Assembly: GCF_003063645.1 (NCBI RefSeq)
Contig: NZ_NESJ01000002.1
Coordinates: 248,001-312,000 of the forward strand
DNA: 64,000 bases
Origin: Limnohabitans sp. 2KL-51
Lineage (GTDB): Bacteria; Pseudomonadota; Gammaproteobacteria; Burkholderiales; Burkholderiaceae_C
Direction: 5' to 3'
Of the stretch, positions 9,812-19,423 are shown piece after piece; the stretch's first letter is position 1; each line of letters begins with the position of its first letter. Position numbers and translations under genes: made by a program. Under the pieces are notes generated by a model, which worked only from the letters and a program-made list of their open reading frames with translations, had not been told where the DNA came from and did no database searches.

Positions 9812-11263
9812 TTACAGGAAGCCAAGATCCGTCGGGTAGTCCAGCCGTCCAGCCGATTTTCCAAAATTTCGCAGATTGGGCAGGATCTGCGCAAGTTCGC
9901 CCTCCTCCACACCGAACCAACGCCCAAGAGTCGCGGCAAACTGGTCTGTGGATGTTCGGGGCAGCAATCGGCCCTGCCCGACATGCCATTGGTCTTGTGG
10001 GTCCTTGCTGTCGGAAGCACTGACGGGTGGCGCCTCACCATAAAATCGAGCGCCTTTGACCGCACCGCCCACCAGAAAATGGTGCGACCCCCAGCCATGG
10101 TCCGATCCGTTGCCATTGGAGGTGAGGGTTCGCCCAAAATCGGATGCGGTGAACGTGGTGACCTTGTCAGAAACCCCGAGCTCAACCGTGGCCTTGTAGA
10201 AAGTCGAAATGGCCTGGTCCACTTCCTGCAAAAGACCGGGTTGACGCGCGACCAGGTTGTCATGCAGATCAAAGCCTCCCAATGACACCATAAAGACCTG
10301 GCGCTTGACACCCAAGCGCTGACGAGCCCCGATCAACCGGGCCACCATGCGCATTTGGCGTGAAAGATTGTTGTCGGCAAAGGCCGTACCCAGGTTGACA
10401 CTGGAGAGCGCTGAAGAGACCTTGCCTTCCGCAGCCAAGGCTCGTCGCATCACATTGTTGTATTCATTTTGGAGAACATGGGACCTGTTTTGCTGGATCA
10501 TGTTCAGCAAGGTTGCGCGCATCTCCGCATGGTTGCCAAAAAACCAGTCATTATTCTGGAGGGCGCGCACCTTGATGGCACCACTGGTGCTGCACTGGTA
10601 CTGCAAGGCATCCTGTCCAGACAGGAATACGCTGTTGCCCGTGACTGAAATGCACGTAAACAGGGACTGGCTGTTGCTGGGCATGGCGATGTCACCAAGC
10701 CGCCCACCCCAGCCGATGGTGGAGCCTTCTGGGGAAGAGGATTGCCACAGCGATTGCTGATCATTGTGCGAAAACAGCTTGGGCGGCATGGGGTAGGCTT
10801 GGCTTTCAAATTGTTGGCGCGTCAAAGGCACCACCAGCGGACCCACATTGAGCTGGACACCGGCCTGCCCACTGTTAAACAGCCCCGCCAGGTTGGGCAT
10901 GGAAGGGTGAAGGGCATATTGGCGTCCTTCAGGCAAAGCTTGGGCGGGTTTGAGCACCGTGTTGGCCAGCGCTGCGCGTGAGAGCACGATGCCGCCGGCA
11001 GCCGAGCCAGCTCCGGCCGCCCGAATATCGGCATAGCGACGGTGACTGGCTTCGTCGTAAGTGACCACGGTGTTGGCATAGTCGTTGCCGCCGTAGAGGA
11101 AAACGCAAACCAAGGCTTTGTAATCGTCGCCACTGAAGGCGGCAGCTTCGCCCATCGCGGCCAGTTGCAGCGCCCAAGGAGCGGCCGCACCGGCGGCAGC
11201 CATCAGGCTGCTTTTTTTCAGAAATGTTCGACGAGATTGAGCGCTGGCTTTTTCAGAATTCAT
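9812..11263 (-). CDS. DUF1501 exported protein
   Basis: 483 residues. The N-terminus has a twin-arginine signal (SRRTFLKKSSLMAAAGAAA), so it is exported folded. The body matches DUF1501, a family distantly related to sulfatase/alkaline-phosphatase folds but without an established activity; VCVFLYGGNDYANTVV, MVSLGGFDLHDN and FGRTLTSNGNGSDHGWG are its recognisable blocks. ATG 11263 has GGAG 6-7 nt upstream; an alternative GTG 11275 lacks one. It follows the DUF1800 gene by 12 nt. DUF1800 and DUF1501 genes are habitually paired in proteobacteria and planctomycetes, so they probably act together at the cell surface. Confidence 0.88.
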   Translation of the reverse strand: MNSEKASAQSRRTFLKKSSLMAAAGAAAPWALQLAAMGEAAAFSGDDYKALVCVFLYGGNDYANTVVTYDEASHRRYADIRAAGAGSAAGGIVLSRAALANTVLKPAQALPEGRQYALHPSMPNLAGLFNSGQAGVQLNVGPLVVPLTRQQFESQAYPMPPKLFSHNDQQSLWQSSSPEGSTIGWGGRLGDIAMPSNSQSLFTCISVTGNSVFLSGQDALQYQCSTSGAIKVRALQNNDWFFGNHAEMRATLLNMIQQNRSHVLQNEYNNVMRRALAAEGKVSSALSSVNLGTAFADNNLSRQMRMVARLIGARQRLGVKRQVFMVSLGGFDLHDNLVARQPGLLQEVDQAISTFYKATVELGVSDKVTTFTASDFGRTLTSNGNGSDHGWGSHHFLVGGAVKGARFYGEAPPVSASDSKDPQDQWHVGQGRLLPRTSTDQFAATLGRWFGVEEGELAQILPNLRNFGKSAGRLDYPTDLGFL

Positions 11264-11275
11264 GGTGTTCTCCAC

Positions 11276-13156
11276 TCAGCGCTGGATGAGGTAATCTGGG
11301 CTGCTCATGACCAGCAACAAGGCCCGCGCGACCTGCTGGCGACGGGCATCGTCTGATGCGTAGGCTTGAAGGTTGACCTGATCCAAGGCCAGGCTGATCG
11401 CTTGGCGTGTGGCATCGGACATTTGGCCCGCACACAACAGCAAATTCAAGTGTTGCACCAGGGCATTGCCATCGTGGGCGAACCCCGCCTCACTGCTGTA
11501 ATCAGGCACGATATCGGGGCCGTCTGTAGGGGTCGGATCCATCGGGCTGCTGGGCAGCTCTGGGGCCCTGACAAACATGCCCCGGTTAAGGAACGACTGC
11601 AGATAGTTGATGTAAGAGGACACCGTGCTTTCGTTGACGAGCTGGAATTCAGGTGCCGTCGCACCCCGGCTGGCCAGCACTGTTCCGGGAGGAACGTAGC
11701 CCGGCCGAAAAAAGTTGAAGACCGAAGGGGCCATGAGCGGGCTTTGCGCCAGCGACTCTTCGGCGGACCAAGTGGGCGAGCCGATTTTCCAGGTCCCTTT
11801 GAGGGACTGGGCTCGGAAAGTCTGAGCCCACTGGGCAATGCGCACCACCGGTTCCCGCAACTTCCCAAAGTCATTCGAAGCCAGACTTTCAGGGCCAATA
11901 GCATCCTTGTCGAGCAGTACGGCGGTGAAGACTGCCGCCAAATCCCCTCGAACCCCTTGCCCGTTGTTGTTGAACGCACTGGCAACCCGTGCCACGTATG
12001 CAGGGGCCGGATGGCTGGTGACCAAACGCTGGATCATTTGTCGCGCAAAGAAGGGGCCCACATTGGGATGGTTAAAAAGCGTGTCGAGCGCCATGCGAAG
12101 GCTGTTGGGTCCGTCGGTGCCAGCCGGTATGCGAACGCCCAAAAAAGTCTTGTCGGCGTTCGAATGACTTTTGGGATTGAACTTCATGGGCTTGCGGGTA
12201 AAGCCCAAATTGCGCACCCGGGAGTAAGGCGGTGCAGGGCTGTTGAAAAAACCGTCCCCTTCATCTTCACCATAGCCTGTGAAAACTTTGGCCAACCCGC
12301 TGACGTCTTTGAGGGTGTAAGTCTCAATCGGCTGGCCATTGGCTCCGGTTTTAGGCGTACCGTCCAGAGACAGTTCTACCAAGCCGATGGTAAAGAGCTG
12401 CATCACCTCGCGGGCAAAATTCTCATCAGGTACTCGGCCCGATTGAGGGTCCTCCTTCTGATTGCCCAGCGTGTTCAGAAACGAACCCATCGCATGGCTG
12501 AGTGTGATGTGCTCGAGCAATGTTCGGAAATTGCCGAAGGCATGTTCACACAAAAGGTCCCAATAGCGGGCCATGTGGAAAGCGGGCCAGTTCAGTTGCA
12601 GACCGTTGCCCGACACCACGAAAAATTCAGACAAAGCCAGAGCAACCCGTCGTCTGACCTGGTCCGGCGAAGCCATAACTTGGTACCAGACCATGTAGTT
12701 GGTCAGGTTGTCTTTGAAAAAATATTCTTCCGTGTTGATGGCGTCGTAGCCTTTGGCCTTGAGCCATTCCCAGCCGCCTAGGCTGTTGGGCCTTGACATG
12801 GCTTGGGCCAACCAAGGGGCATAACCCAGCGTCTGGACCGCTTTGATGTCATCGTAGCGGGCGCTGAACTGAGCATGCTGGAGAAATCGGGACGCCTGGC
12901 TTTGGGAAATCCCGCTGGGGGGAAGCACTTCCGGGGCGGGGGCAGCACTGCCGCCGCCGCCGCCACAAGCGCTCAGGAATGCCACCAAACCTGCAGGCAA
13001 TGCATACCGAAGAGCCTGAGATTGATCCGCGCTTTCTGGAGGTGTCAGGCCCTGGGCATCGGCGAGCGGCACGTGCTTGTTCTCAGGACCCGAGATGGCC
13101 AAGGAGTCCGCTTGCACGAGCCCCGATTGGGGCACGCTTGTCTTGGAATTGCGCAT
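11276..13156 (-). CDS. DUF1800 protein, putative lipoprotein
   Basis: 626 residues from ATG 13156 (an alternative start at 13180 adds 8 residues). It contains the DUF1800 domain, whose function is unknown. Recognisable parts are FFKDNLTNYMVWYQVMASP, NFAREVMQLFTIGLVELS and MAPSVFNFFRPGYVPPGT. A hydrophobic segment ends in LSACGGGGGSA, a lipobox with Cys about residue 64, so it is probably lipid-anchored after an unusually long ~50-residue leader. It is immediately followed by its DUF1501 partner. The long plus-strand ORF antisense to it is a shadow. Confidence 0.85.
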   Translation of the reverse strand: MRNSKTSVPQSGLVQADSLAISGPENKHVPLADAQGLTPPESADQSQALRYALPAGLVAFLSACGGGGGSAAPAPEVLPPSGISQSQASRFLQHAQFSARYDDIKAVQTLGYAPWLAQAMSRPNSLGGWEWLKAKGYDAINTEEYFFKDNLTNYMVWYQVMASPDQVRRRVALALSEFFVVSGNGLQLNWPAFHMARYWDLLCEHAFGNFRTLLEHITLSHAMGSFLNTLGNQKEDPQSGRVPDENFAREVMQLFTIGLVELSLDGTPKTGANGQPIETYTLKDVSGLAKVFTGYGEDEGDGFFNSPAPPYSRVRNLGFTRKPMKFNPKSHSNADKTFLGVRIPAGTDGPNSLRMALDTLFNHPNVGPFFARQMIQRLVTSHPAPAYVARVASAFNNNGQGVRGDLAAVFTAVLLDKDAIGPESLASNDFGKLREPVVRIAQWAQTFRAQSLKGTWKIGSPTWSAEESLAQSPLMAPSVFNFFRPGYVPPGTVLASRGATAPEFQLVNESTVSSYINYLQSFLNRGMFVRAPELPSSPMDPTPTDGPDIVPDYSSEAGFAHDGNALVQHLNLLLCAGQMSDATRQAISLALDQVNLQAYASDDARRQQVARALLLVMSSPDYLIQR

Positions 13157-13195
13157 CGAATGCCTGCGTGAGATGGTCAAAAATGGGTGCAGTGA

Positions 13196-14158
13196 TCAGG
13201 CTACAGGCACAAATTGGTACCCATTGCCCGCTGGCTCGATCGTGCCGAATGCCGGAAACGGAAAGTGAAAGCCGCCGGCCATCATTTTTTCCTTGACCAG
13301 CATCTCGAAAATGCGGCGGCGGCTTTGGCGGGCCATGTCGGGGTTCATGTCAAACAGCACGGCCCAATCGGGGTTGCGCGCAAACAAGGATGGCACGTTG
13401 GTGATGTCGGCCACGTAGGCAAACGATTGACCTTCAGAGCGCACCGTGAACAAGGTGTGGCCCGGTGTGTGGCCAAACGCGGCCACCGACTGCAGGCCCG
13501 GGGCCAGTGTGCTGCCCGGCTCAAACTTGACCAACTGGTCTGACGTCAGCCCCGTCAAGGCGCGCTTGACAGCTCCAAAAGCGCCTTGCATTTGCGCGGG
13601 CGCTGCCGCGATGCGGGCTTCATCCGTCCAGAAAGCGAGCTCAGGGGCAGGCACATGCACGCGTGCATTTGGGTAAACCAAATTGCCATTTTTATATCGA
13701 ACACCATTGATGTGGTCGCCATGAAAATGGCTCAACACCACGTTGTTGATGTCCTCAGGCTTGAAGCCTGCCGCCGCCAAGTTGCCCAACAGTTTGCCGG
13801 TGGTCGGCGGGCCATTGTCGGCAAAACCGGTATCGAACAAGTAACGCTGGTTGCCATCGATCAGCAAAAAGGCGGTGTAAGGGACATCGATGTAATCAGT
13901 GGGCAAGTTTTGCGTGGCCAGCAGCGCCTTGACCTGGTCCAGCGGCACAGCGGGCACAAATTCCTGACCCAGTGGGCGGCGCACGGCACCGTCATTAAGC
14001 GCAATGATTTCCATAGAACCCAGTTTCATGCGCCTGAAACCCACCGCGGGCATGGCCGGAAGACCAAATTGGGGGGTGTTTTGCGACCAGACAGAAGAAA
14101 AAGCCAGTGCGCTGACTCCGGCCATGCCAGCACCCAAAAAATGACGACGATTCAGCAT
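13196..14158 (-). CDS. exported metallo-beta-lactamase-fold hydrolase
   Basis: 320 residues. The twin-arginine leader MLNRRHFLGAGMAGVSALAF is followed by an MBL-fold domain with the binuclear metal motif SHFHGDHINGV (HxHxDH) and the later GHTPGHTLF and ADITN positions. The fold covers lactonases, thioesterases and beta-lactamases; the overall pattern resembles the periplasmic MBL hydrolases often annotated as quorum-quenching lactonase-like, but the substrate is open. It lies just upstream of the DUF1800-DUF1501 pair on the same strand with a ~40-nt gap, so cotranscription is possible. Confidence 0.87.
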   Translation of the reverse strand: MLNRRHFLGAGMAGVSALAFSSVWSQNTPQFGLPAMPAVGFRRMKLGSMEIIALNDGAVRRPLGQEFVPAVPLDQVKALLATQNLPTDYIDVPYTAFLLIDGNQRYLFDTGFADNGPPTTGKLLGNLAAAGFKPEDINNVVLSHFHGDHINGVRYKNGNLVYPNARVHVPAPELAFWTDEARIAAAPAQMQGAFGAVKRALTGLTSDQLVKFEPGSTLAPGLQSVAAFGHTPGHTLFTVRSEGQSFAYVADITNVPSLFARNPDWAVLFDMNPDMARQSRRRIFEMLVKEKMMAGGFHFPFPAFGTIEPAGNGYQFVPVA

Positions 14159-14324
14159 AGGATCTCCAAAAAGTGCCTACACCTTACGCTGTGCGCTGGC
14201 CATGCTCCGGGCCCTCTCCATTGACCATGGTCACCGCAGGGACATGGCTCGGCCGATCAAATATGCGCCGATGGGCCATCTCTGGTGCAGAGCGAAAACA
14301 AGGCCTCTTCGACGCCCATCGGCT

Positions 14325-15347
14325 CTAGGGATAGCTCGCCTTGATGGATCCCATGAGATCCGCAACAAAAAGGTTGGCCGCTTTCGAGCTCGCGCCAATC
14401 CAGCCATAACGCTGTGAGGCTGTTGGACCGGAACCGTAGGTGCGCATGCCGCGATCGATCGCTCCCGCCAGCAAACCATGCGCCGCGTCATCGTAGAACC
14501 AAAATTCAACCGGCTGGCCTTCCGCCTTGAGTTGCTCTGCCCACTGGTAAGGCGAAAGCCCCTGCGACGCTGGATTGACCCGCAGGCTGCAGCGCTGGGC
14601 TGTCCCCGCAGCTGCGCCTTCGGCGGGCTGATTGACCACACACGGGTCGGTGCGCAGGTGCATCCAATCGTCTTGGGTCCTGCCTCCGTAGTTGTCCATT
14701 TTGCCGAACACCATTTTCAGTGGGACCCGAATCTGATCAGGCATGCCGATTCCAGCCGAAGGCGCCCCCTCGGCGAACACGACCCGGACATGTGCGGGGT
14801 CGACCACCGCGGCCATGTTCAGGGCCACACTGCCCCCATTGGACAGTCCGTGGATGTAAAGGCGCGTGGTGTCAACGCGGGGGTTTTGTCTGATCCAGTG
14901 ATAGGCACCAAGCGTAGATTTGAAGATCATGCGCTGGCGCGATTCATTGGTGGTACCGGTCAGAAACAGCGAGGTTCCACGGTACTGAAAACCGTTCATC
15001 TCGTAGGCATCAAACAACAAAGTGGCCACCCCTCGGGCATTCATACGGCGAACCATTTCCTGCTCGGCCGACCCAGGGCCATTGCCGCCATGCGCAATGA
15101 TCATCAGGGGCGGCTTGTCCGCCAGTTTGTCCGCCAAAAAACCCGGCATCGACAATTGGACGGATCGATGGCACGGATCAAACTCCGCCAATAGACCCTG
15201 GACCCGATGAAATCCAGGCCGAATTTCAACCAATTGAGCTACGCCCAAGGGCGCTGGCCGACAGTCTGATTGGCCATGCACCGTGGTCATGAAAGCCATG
15301 GCGGCAAAGAAAGTGCCTGCTCTGAAGCGGTAAAAGGGAGCAGCCAT
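14325..15347 (-). CDS. secreted alpha/beta hydrolase (dienelactone-hydrolase-like)
   Basis: 340 residues. ATG 15347 gives a signal peptide (MAAPFYRFRAGTFFAAMAFM, cleavage after VHGQS) and has GGAGA upstream; the longer frame to 15383 lacks both. Features are the oxyanion-loop region IIAHGGNGPGS, the nucleophile elbow HGLSNGGSVAL and a likely catalytic His in DDAAHGLLAG. It is a serine hydrolase acting in the periplasm, with an unknown substrate. Several Cys (DPCVVNQ, RCSLR) could form disulfides. It is the last of four consecutive minus-strand genes for exported proteins. Confidence 0.82.
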   Translation of the reverse strand: MAAPFYRFRAGTFFAAMAFMTTVHGQSDCRPAPLGVAQLVEIRPGFHRVQGLLAEFDPCHRSVQLSMPGFLADKLADKPPLMIIAHGGNGPGSAEQEMVRRMNARGVATLLFDAYEMNGFQYRGTSLFLTGTTNESRQRMIFKSTLGAYHWIRQNPRVDTTRLYIHGLSNGGSVALNMAAVVDPAHVRVVFAEGAPSAGIGMPDQIRVPLKMVFGKMDNYGGRTQDDWMHLRTDPCVVNQPAEGAAAGTAQRCSLRVNPASQGLSPYQWAEQLKAEGQPVEFWFYDDAAHGLLAGAIDRGMRTYGSGPTASQRYGWIGASSKAANLFVADLMGSIKASYP

Positions 15348-15619
15348 TAAAAAAGTCTCCACAAGGTTCTGGTTGAAGGCCACTCAAAAAAGGGGGCCAA
15401 AAGAATCAGGGCATCAGGCTCGAAGAAGCGCACGGAAACGCACATCAGCCGCCTTCGAAACGATACACGGGTTGACAAACGGTCAGGCAATTCCATTGCA
15501 GAAAGATCAGTGCATGGGGCGACTTCAGAAGAATTGGATTGATCCATATCAAGGCAAGGACACCTGGACACCATCGGATTGTTTACACTGACATTTGGCA
15601 TAGACCCATGGAGCATGCG

Positions 15620-16384
15620 ATGCAGTGGTTGCGGTACTTACGAGATGGCAAGGTGATGACAGGTGTGCTGGAGCAGCAGACGGTTCATGAACATGGCGGT
15701 GCCCTGTTCGAAGCCTTTGCGCCGACCGGCAACACCGTGGTAGCTGACGGCTTGCAATGGTTACCCCCCTGCGTACCCGGAAAAATCATCGGGCTCTGGA
15801 ACAATTTTCGAGCAGCTGCAGAAAAGAATGGCTGGTCAGCGCCCACAGAACCCCTTTATTTCATGAAGTCACCCGGCGCAGCGGCGGGCCACCAGCAAGC
15901 GATTGCCGTGCCATCGAGCTACCCCGGGCGTGTGGTGTTTGAGGGAGAACTGGTGCTGGTGATGGGCACCACCGCACGCCAAGTCACTGTGCAAGATGCA
16001 CCCCAACACATTTTTGGCTACACCTGCGGCAACGATGTCACGGCGCTCGAGCTCATCCACCGCGATGCATCGTTTCCCCAATGGACGCGCGCCAAAAGCT
16101 TTGACGGCTTTGCGGCCTTCGGGCCGGTGATTGACACTGCTTTCGATGCCGCAAATGGCCATCTGCGCACGCTGGTGGACGGCCGAGAGCGCCAGAACTA
16201 TGCTTTCAGCGACATGTTTTTCAGCCCGGCGCAAATCGTATCCCACCTCTCGCACGACATGACGCTGGAGCCAGGCGATCTCATTTACTGCGGCACGTCG
16301 CTCGGTGTTTTGCCGATAAAGGCTGGCGCCACGGTGGAGGTGCTGATCGACGGCATCGGCACTTTGTCAAACCGATACGGGTAA
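15620..16384 (+). CDS. fumarylacetoacetate hydrolase family protein
   Basis: 254 residues. FAH-fold enzyme with the metal-binding acidic residues in VVFEGELVLVMG and the downstream CGNDVTALELIHRD and WTRAKSFDGFAAFGP blocks. The family includes 2-hydroxyhepta-2,4-diene-1,7-dioate isomerase/decarboxylases, acylpyruvases and oxaloacetate decarboxylases. ATG 15620 is chosen because GGAG lies 6 nt upstream and the N-terminus MQWLRY matches the family; ATG 15608 is the alternative. Its 3' end overlaps the convergent ketopantoate-reductase-like gene by 18 bp. It may act on products of the neighbouring organic-acid module, which is inference. Confidence 0.87.
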   Translation: MQWLRYLRDGKVMTGVLEQQTVHEHGGALFEAFAPTGNTVVADGLQWLPPCVPGKIIGLWNNFRAAAEKNGWSAPTEPLYFMKSPGAAAGHQQAIAVPSSYPGRVVFEGELVLVMGTTARQVTVQDAPQHIFGYTCGNDVTALELIHRDASFPQWTRAKSFDGFAAFGPVIDTAFDAANGHLRTLVDGRERQNYAFSDMFFSPAQIVSHLSHDMTLEPGDLIYCGTSLGVLPIKAGATVEVLIDGIGTLSNRYG

Positions 16385-17380
16385 AAGCTGCAGACGGCCT
16401 TTGTGCTGGGCCATCGTGTGGGCCAGCAGTTGGGTTGCCGCATAGATCGCGTCGATGGTTGGGGTTGGTGTTCCGGTGATGCGGCCCAATTCAACGACCG
16501 AGCCCACCAATGCATTGAGCTCCAAGGCCCTGCCAGCTTCCACGTCTTGCAACATGGATGTTTTGTGCGCGCCCACCGCCTGCGCGCCTGCAATGCGTTT
16601 GTCGAGCGAGATCTTGAATTGCACCCCCAGTTTTTCAGCAACGCTTTGCGCTTGCGTCATCATGTTGGCGGCCAGCTCGCGGGACGGACCGAAGGTGCAG
16701 ATGTCTTCCAGCGTCGCATGGGTCAGGGCAGAGATGGGGTTGAAGCTCAGATTGCCCCACAGCTTGAGCCAGATTTCGCTGCGGATATCTTTGGAAACAG
16801 GGGCCTTGAAGCCAGCGCGCATCATCACTTGAGAAAGCGCCTCGATGCGCTCGCTGCGACTGCCATCGAGCTCCCCCAGTGTGAAGCGGTTGCCTTCAAT
16901 GACCCGCACGACACCTGGCTCGATCAGCTCGGCTGCCGGGTAGACCACACTGCCGATGATGTGCTCGGGCGCGATCGCCTGCGCCAGGCGTCCGTTGGGG
17001 TCTACGCTCTCGAGGCTGCGCCCGGAATAGTCCCCTTCCAGTTTTTGGAAGTACCACCAAGGAATGCCGTTGATCATGGTCACCAGCAGCGTCTTGGGGC
17101 CCAATAGTGCGCCCAGTTCTGGCATCAGGTCGACGACCTGGTGGGCTTTGACGGTGAGCAACACCACGTCTTGCACGCCAGCTTCTGACATGCGCTCGAC
17201 GGCTTTGGCCGCAGGTGCGTGAAGCGCGGTTCCGTCTTCCAGGATGAGGTGAAAACCGTTGGCCTGAATCGCCGCCAGATTGCGGTTGCGCGCAATAAAG
17301 GTCACGTCTTCACCTGCGGCTGAGAGCCTGGCCCCCAAATAACCCCCAATCGCACCTGCACCGACCACCGCTATTTTCAT
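16367..17380 (-). CDS. 2-dehydropantoate 2-reductase family protein (PanE/ApbA-like)
   Basis: 337 residues. NADPH-dependent reductase fold: N-terminal IAVVGAGAIGGYLGARL dinucleotide motif and the helical C-terminal domain with SEIWLKLWGNLSFNPISALT, whose Lys and Asn are family active-site residues. Genuine PanE makes pantoate for coenzyme A. Here the gene is the last of a Tct transporter operon (its start overlaps the tctA stop), so it more likely reduces or oxidises a related 2-oxo or 2-hydroxy acid imported by that system. The biosynthetic role cannot be excluded. Confidence 0.85.
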   Translation of the reverse strand: MKIAVVGAGAIGGYLGARLSAAGEDVTFIARNRNLAAIQANGFHLILEDGTALHAPAAKAVERMSEAGVQDVVLLTVKAHQVVDLMPELGALLGPKTLLVTMINGIPWWYFQKLEGDYSGRSLESVDPNGRLAQAIAPEHIIGSVVYPAAELIEPGVVRVIEGNRFTLGELDGSRSERIEALSQVMMRAGFKAPVSKDIRSEIWLKLWGNLSFNPISALTHATLEDICTFGPSRELAANMMTQAQSVAEKLGVQFKISLDKRIAGAQAVGAHKTSMLQDVEAGRALELNALVGSVVELGRITGTPTPTIDAIYAATQLLAHTMAQHKGRLQLLPVSV

Positions 17381-18897
17381 TAGGAGGACCCCACCTTTAC
17401 GTTGTTGTTGCGCATCAGCATACCCTTGACTGCACTGACCAGTGGCCAGAGCAACAACAACAAAGCCAGGCCCGTGATGACACCCACCAGCGGGTTGGAC
17501 CAGAAGATCGACAAGCTGCCTTGGGACAACAGCATGGACTGCCGAAAGCTCGCTTCAGCCATATCACCCAGTACCAGCGCGAGGACCAGTGGAGCCAGCG
17601 GGTACTTGAGCTTCTTGAAGAGGTAGCCCATAACCCCAAAGACCAGCATCATCACCACATCAAACATGGAGCTGTGGACGGTGTAAGCACCGATGGCACA
17701 GATGACCACGATCACCGGGCCAATCACCGAGAAAGGAATACGCAGGAACGCCGCCCAGAACGGCACGGTGGTCAGCACCACCACAAGCCCGACGATGTTG
17801 CCCAAATACATGGAGGCAATGAGCCCCCACACAAAGTCCTTGTGCTCTACAAACAGCATGGGGCCGGGCTGCAGGCCCCAGATCATCAGGCCGCCCAACA
17901 GCACAGCGGCCGTCGGAGAGCCCGGAATACCCAGCGTCAGCATGGGCAACAGCGCCGATGTGCCGGCCGCATGCGCCGCAGTCTCGGGGGCCACAACCCC
18001 CTCAATGTTGCCTTTGCCAAAGGACGCCGGGTCTTTGGACATGCGTTGCGCCATGCCGTAGCTCATGAACGACGCAGGTGTGGCACCGCCGGGTGTGATG
18101 CCCATCCAGCAGCCCACGGCGGTCGAGCGCAAAAAGTTGAGCCATTGGCGCGGCAACTCAGCCCAAGTCTGCAGCACCACGCGCAGATTGAGTTTGGCAC
18201 TTTTGCCTTTGAAGGCCAGGCCCTCTTCCATGGTCAACAAAATCTCTCCGATGCCAAACAGTCCGATCACCGCAATCAGGAAATCAAAGCCCTTGAGCAG
18301 TTCGGGATAGCCATAGGTCATGCGCAATTGCCCGGTGACCGTGTCCATGCCCACCGCTGCCAGCGCAAAACCCAGCATCATGGCGGCGATGACCTTGGCT
18401 GCGGGTTCTTTGCTCATGCCCACAAAGCTGCAGAAGGTCAGGAGTTGCACCGCGAAGTATTCGGCCGGACCGAACTTGAGGGCAAACTTGGCCAGCACAG
18501 GGGCCAGGAAGGTGATCAAGATTACCGCGAAAAGTGCCCCCACAAAGGACGAGGTAAAGGCCGCTGTCAGCGCCTGTGCCGCACGTCCCTGCTGGGCCAT
18601 GGGGTAGCCGTCAAAGGTGGTCGCCACCGACCACGGCTCTCCGGGGATATTGAACAAAATAGACGTGATGGCACCACCAAACAGTGCACCCCAATAGATG
18701 CACGACAGCATGATGATGGCCGAGGTCGGGTTCATGGTGAACGTCAGCGGCAGCAGGATGGCAATGCCGTTGGCTCCCCCCAGGCCGGGCAGCACGCCAA
18801 TGAGTACACCCAGGGTGACGCCAATCAGCATATAGGCCAGGTTGGGCAGTGTCATCGCCACTGCGAAACCCTGCATCAGGTTATTAATTTCTTCCAT
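17380..18897 (-). CDS. tctA: tripartite tricarboxylate transporter, large permease subunit
   Basis: 505 residues. Integral membrane protein with about 12 hydrophobic segments. The N-terminal LGVLIGVLPGLGGANGIAIL and the internal ITPGGATPASFMSYGMAQR are the two TctA signature glycine-rich blocks. It forms the membrane pore of a three-part solute:cation symporter for carboxylates together with TctB and the periplasmic TctC. Start and stop codons overlap with tctB and the PanE-like gene, so the genes are translationally coupled. The long plus-strand ORF over it is a shadow. Confidence 0.93.
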   Translation of the reverse strand: MEEINNLMQGFAVAMTLPNLAYMLIGVTLGVLIGVLPGLGGANGIAILLPLTFTMNPTSAIIMLSCIYWGALFGGAITSILFNIPGEPWSVATTFDGYPMAQQGRAAQALTAAFTSSFVGALFAVILITFLAPVLAKFALKFGPAEYFAVQLLTFCSFVGMSKEPAAKVIAAMMLGFALAAVGMDTVTGQLRMTYGYPELLKGFDFLIAVIGLFGIGEILLTMEEGLAFKGKSAKLNLRVVLQTWAELPRQWLNFLRSTAVGCWMGITPGGATPASFMSYGMAQRMSKDPASFGKGNIEGVVAPETAAHAAGTSALLPMLTLGIPGSPTAAVLLGGLMIWGLQPGPMLFVEHKDFVWGLIASMYLGNIVGLVVVLTTVPFWAAFLRIPFSVIGPVIVVICAIGAYTVHSSMFDVVMMLVFGVMGYLFKKLKYPLAPLVLALVLGDMAEASFRQSMLLSQGSLSIFWSNPLVGVITGLALLLLLWPLVSAVKGMLMRNNNVKVGSS

Positions 18898-19415
18898 TAA
18901 AGCCCCAGCAAATTTTCCAGTGGACCCTTGGGCAATGGCACTAGGAACCAGCGTTCAAAAACCAGAAAAAATACGACAGGTACCGTCAGAGATACCGAAG
19001 CTGTCACGCGCCAGCCGAAGTGCCCGTGGCGTCGCATGAAGTAGCCGATCAGCAAAGCGGAGGGGACGTAAATGCCCATCCACAACATCGTCACGATGTA
19101 AATGGTCATGGGAATCAGCATGGCCATGACGGTGGCGATCTGGCTGCGCTCGGCGAAAACCTCGTCCAATGAACGCCAATGCCACAGGGTACTCCCCAGA
19201 ATCGCGGCGCTGGACGCGCACAAAGCCATGCCGATGTAAAACGGAAAATAGCCCGATCGTGGACCGTCATCGGCCCAGCCAATGCCCACGCGCAAGCTGT
19301 CGACCACCACCAGCACGCCCAGGGCCAGCAGCATCAAAGCGACAACCACCTCAGGTCCGCGCGTCTTGGGGTCGTTGGCGGATTCTGCGTCCGTTTTGGT
19401 GGAGTTTTCATTCAT
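18897..19415 (-). CDS. tctB: tripartite tricarboxylate transporter, small permease subunit
   Basis: 172 residues. Four predicted membrane helices (for example VVVALMLLALGVLVVVDSL, and a central pair around residues 85-125), as in other TctB proteins. The sequence is poorly conserved, so assignment rests on topology, the RSGYFPFYIG block and its position between tctC and tctA. ATG 19415 is used; the frame runs upstream into tctC without another plausible start. It assists TctA in carboxylate uptake. Confidence 0.87.
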   Translation of the reverse strand: MNENSTKTDAESANDPKTRGPEVVVALMLLALGVLVVVDSLRVGIGWADDGPRSGYFPFYIGMALCASSAAILGSTLWHWRSLDEVFAERSQIATVMAMLIPMTIYIVTMLWMGIYVPSALLIGYFMRRHGHFGWRVTASVSLTVPVVFFLVFERWFLVPLPKGPLENLLGL

Positions 19416-19423
19416 TGCAGGCC

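Noticed and set aside
11366..12781. 471-codon plus-strand ORF
   Set aside because: Antisense shadow of the DUF1800 gene caused by high-GC codon use; no recognisable motifs.
16367..17380. PanE-like gene as the pantothenate-pathway enzyme
   Set aside because: Its tight coupling to tctA makes a catabolic dehydrogenase role more likely, so the symbol panE was withheld.
17521..18900. 459-codon plus-strand ORF
   Set aside because: Antisense to tctA; very His/Gln/Arg-rich translation typical of a shadow of membrane-protein codons.
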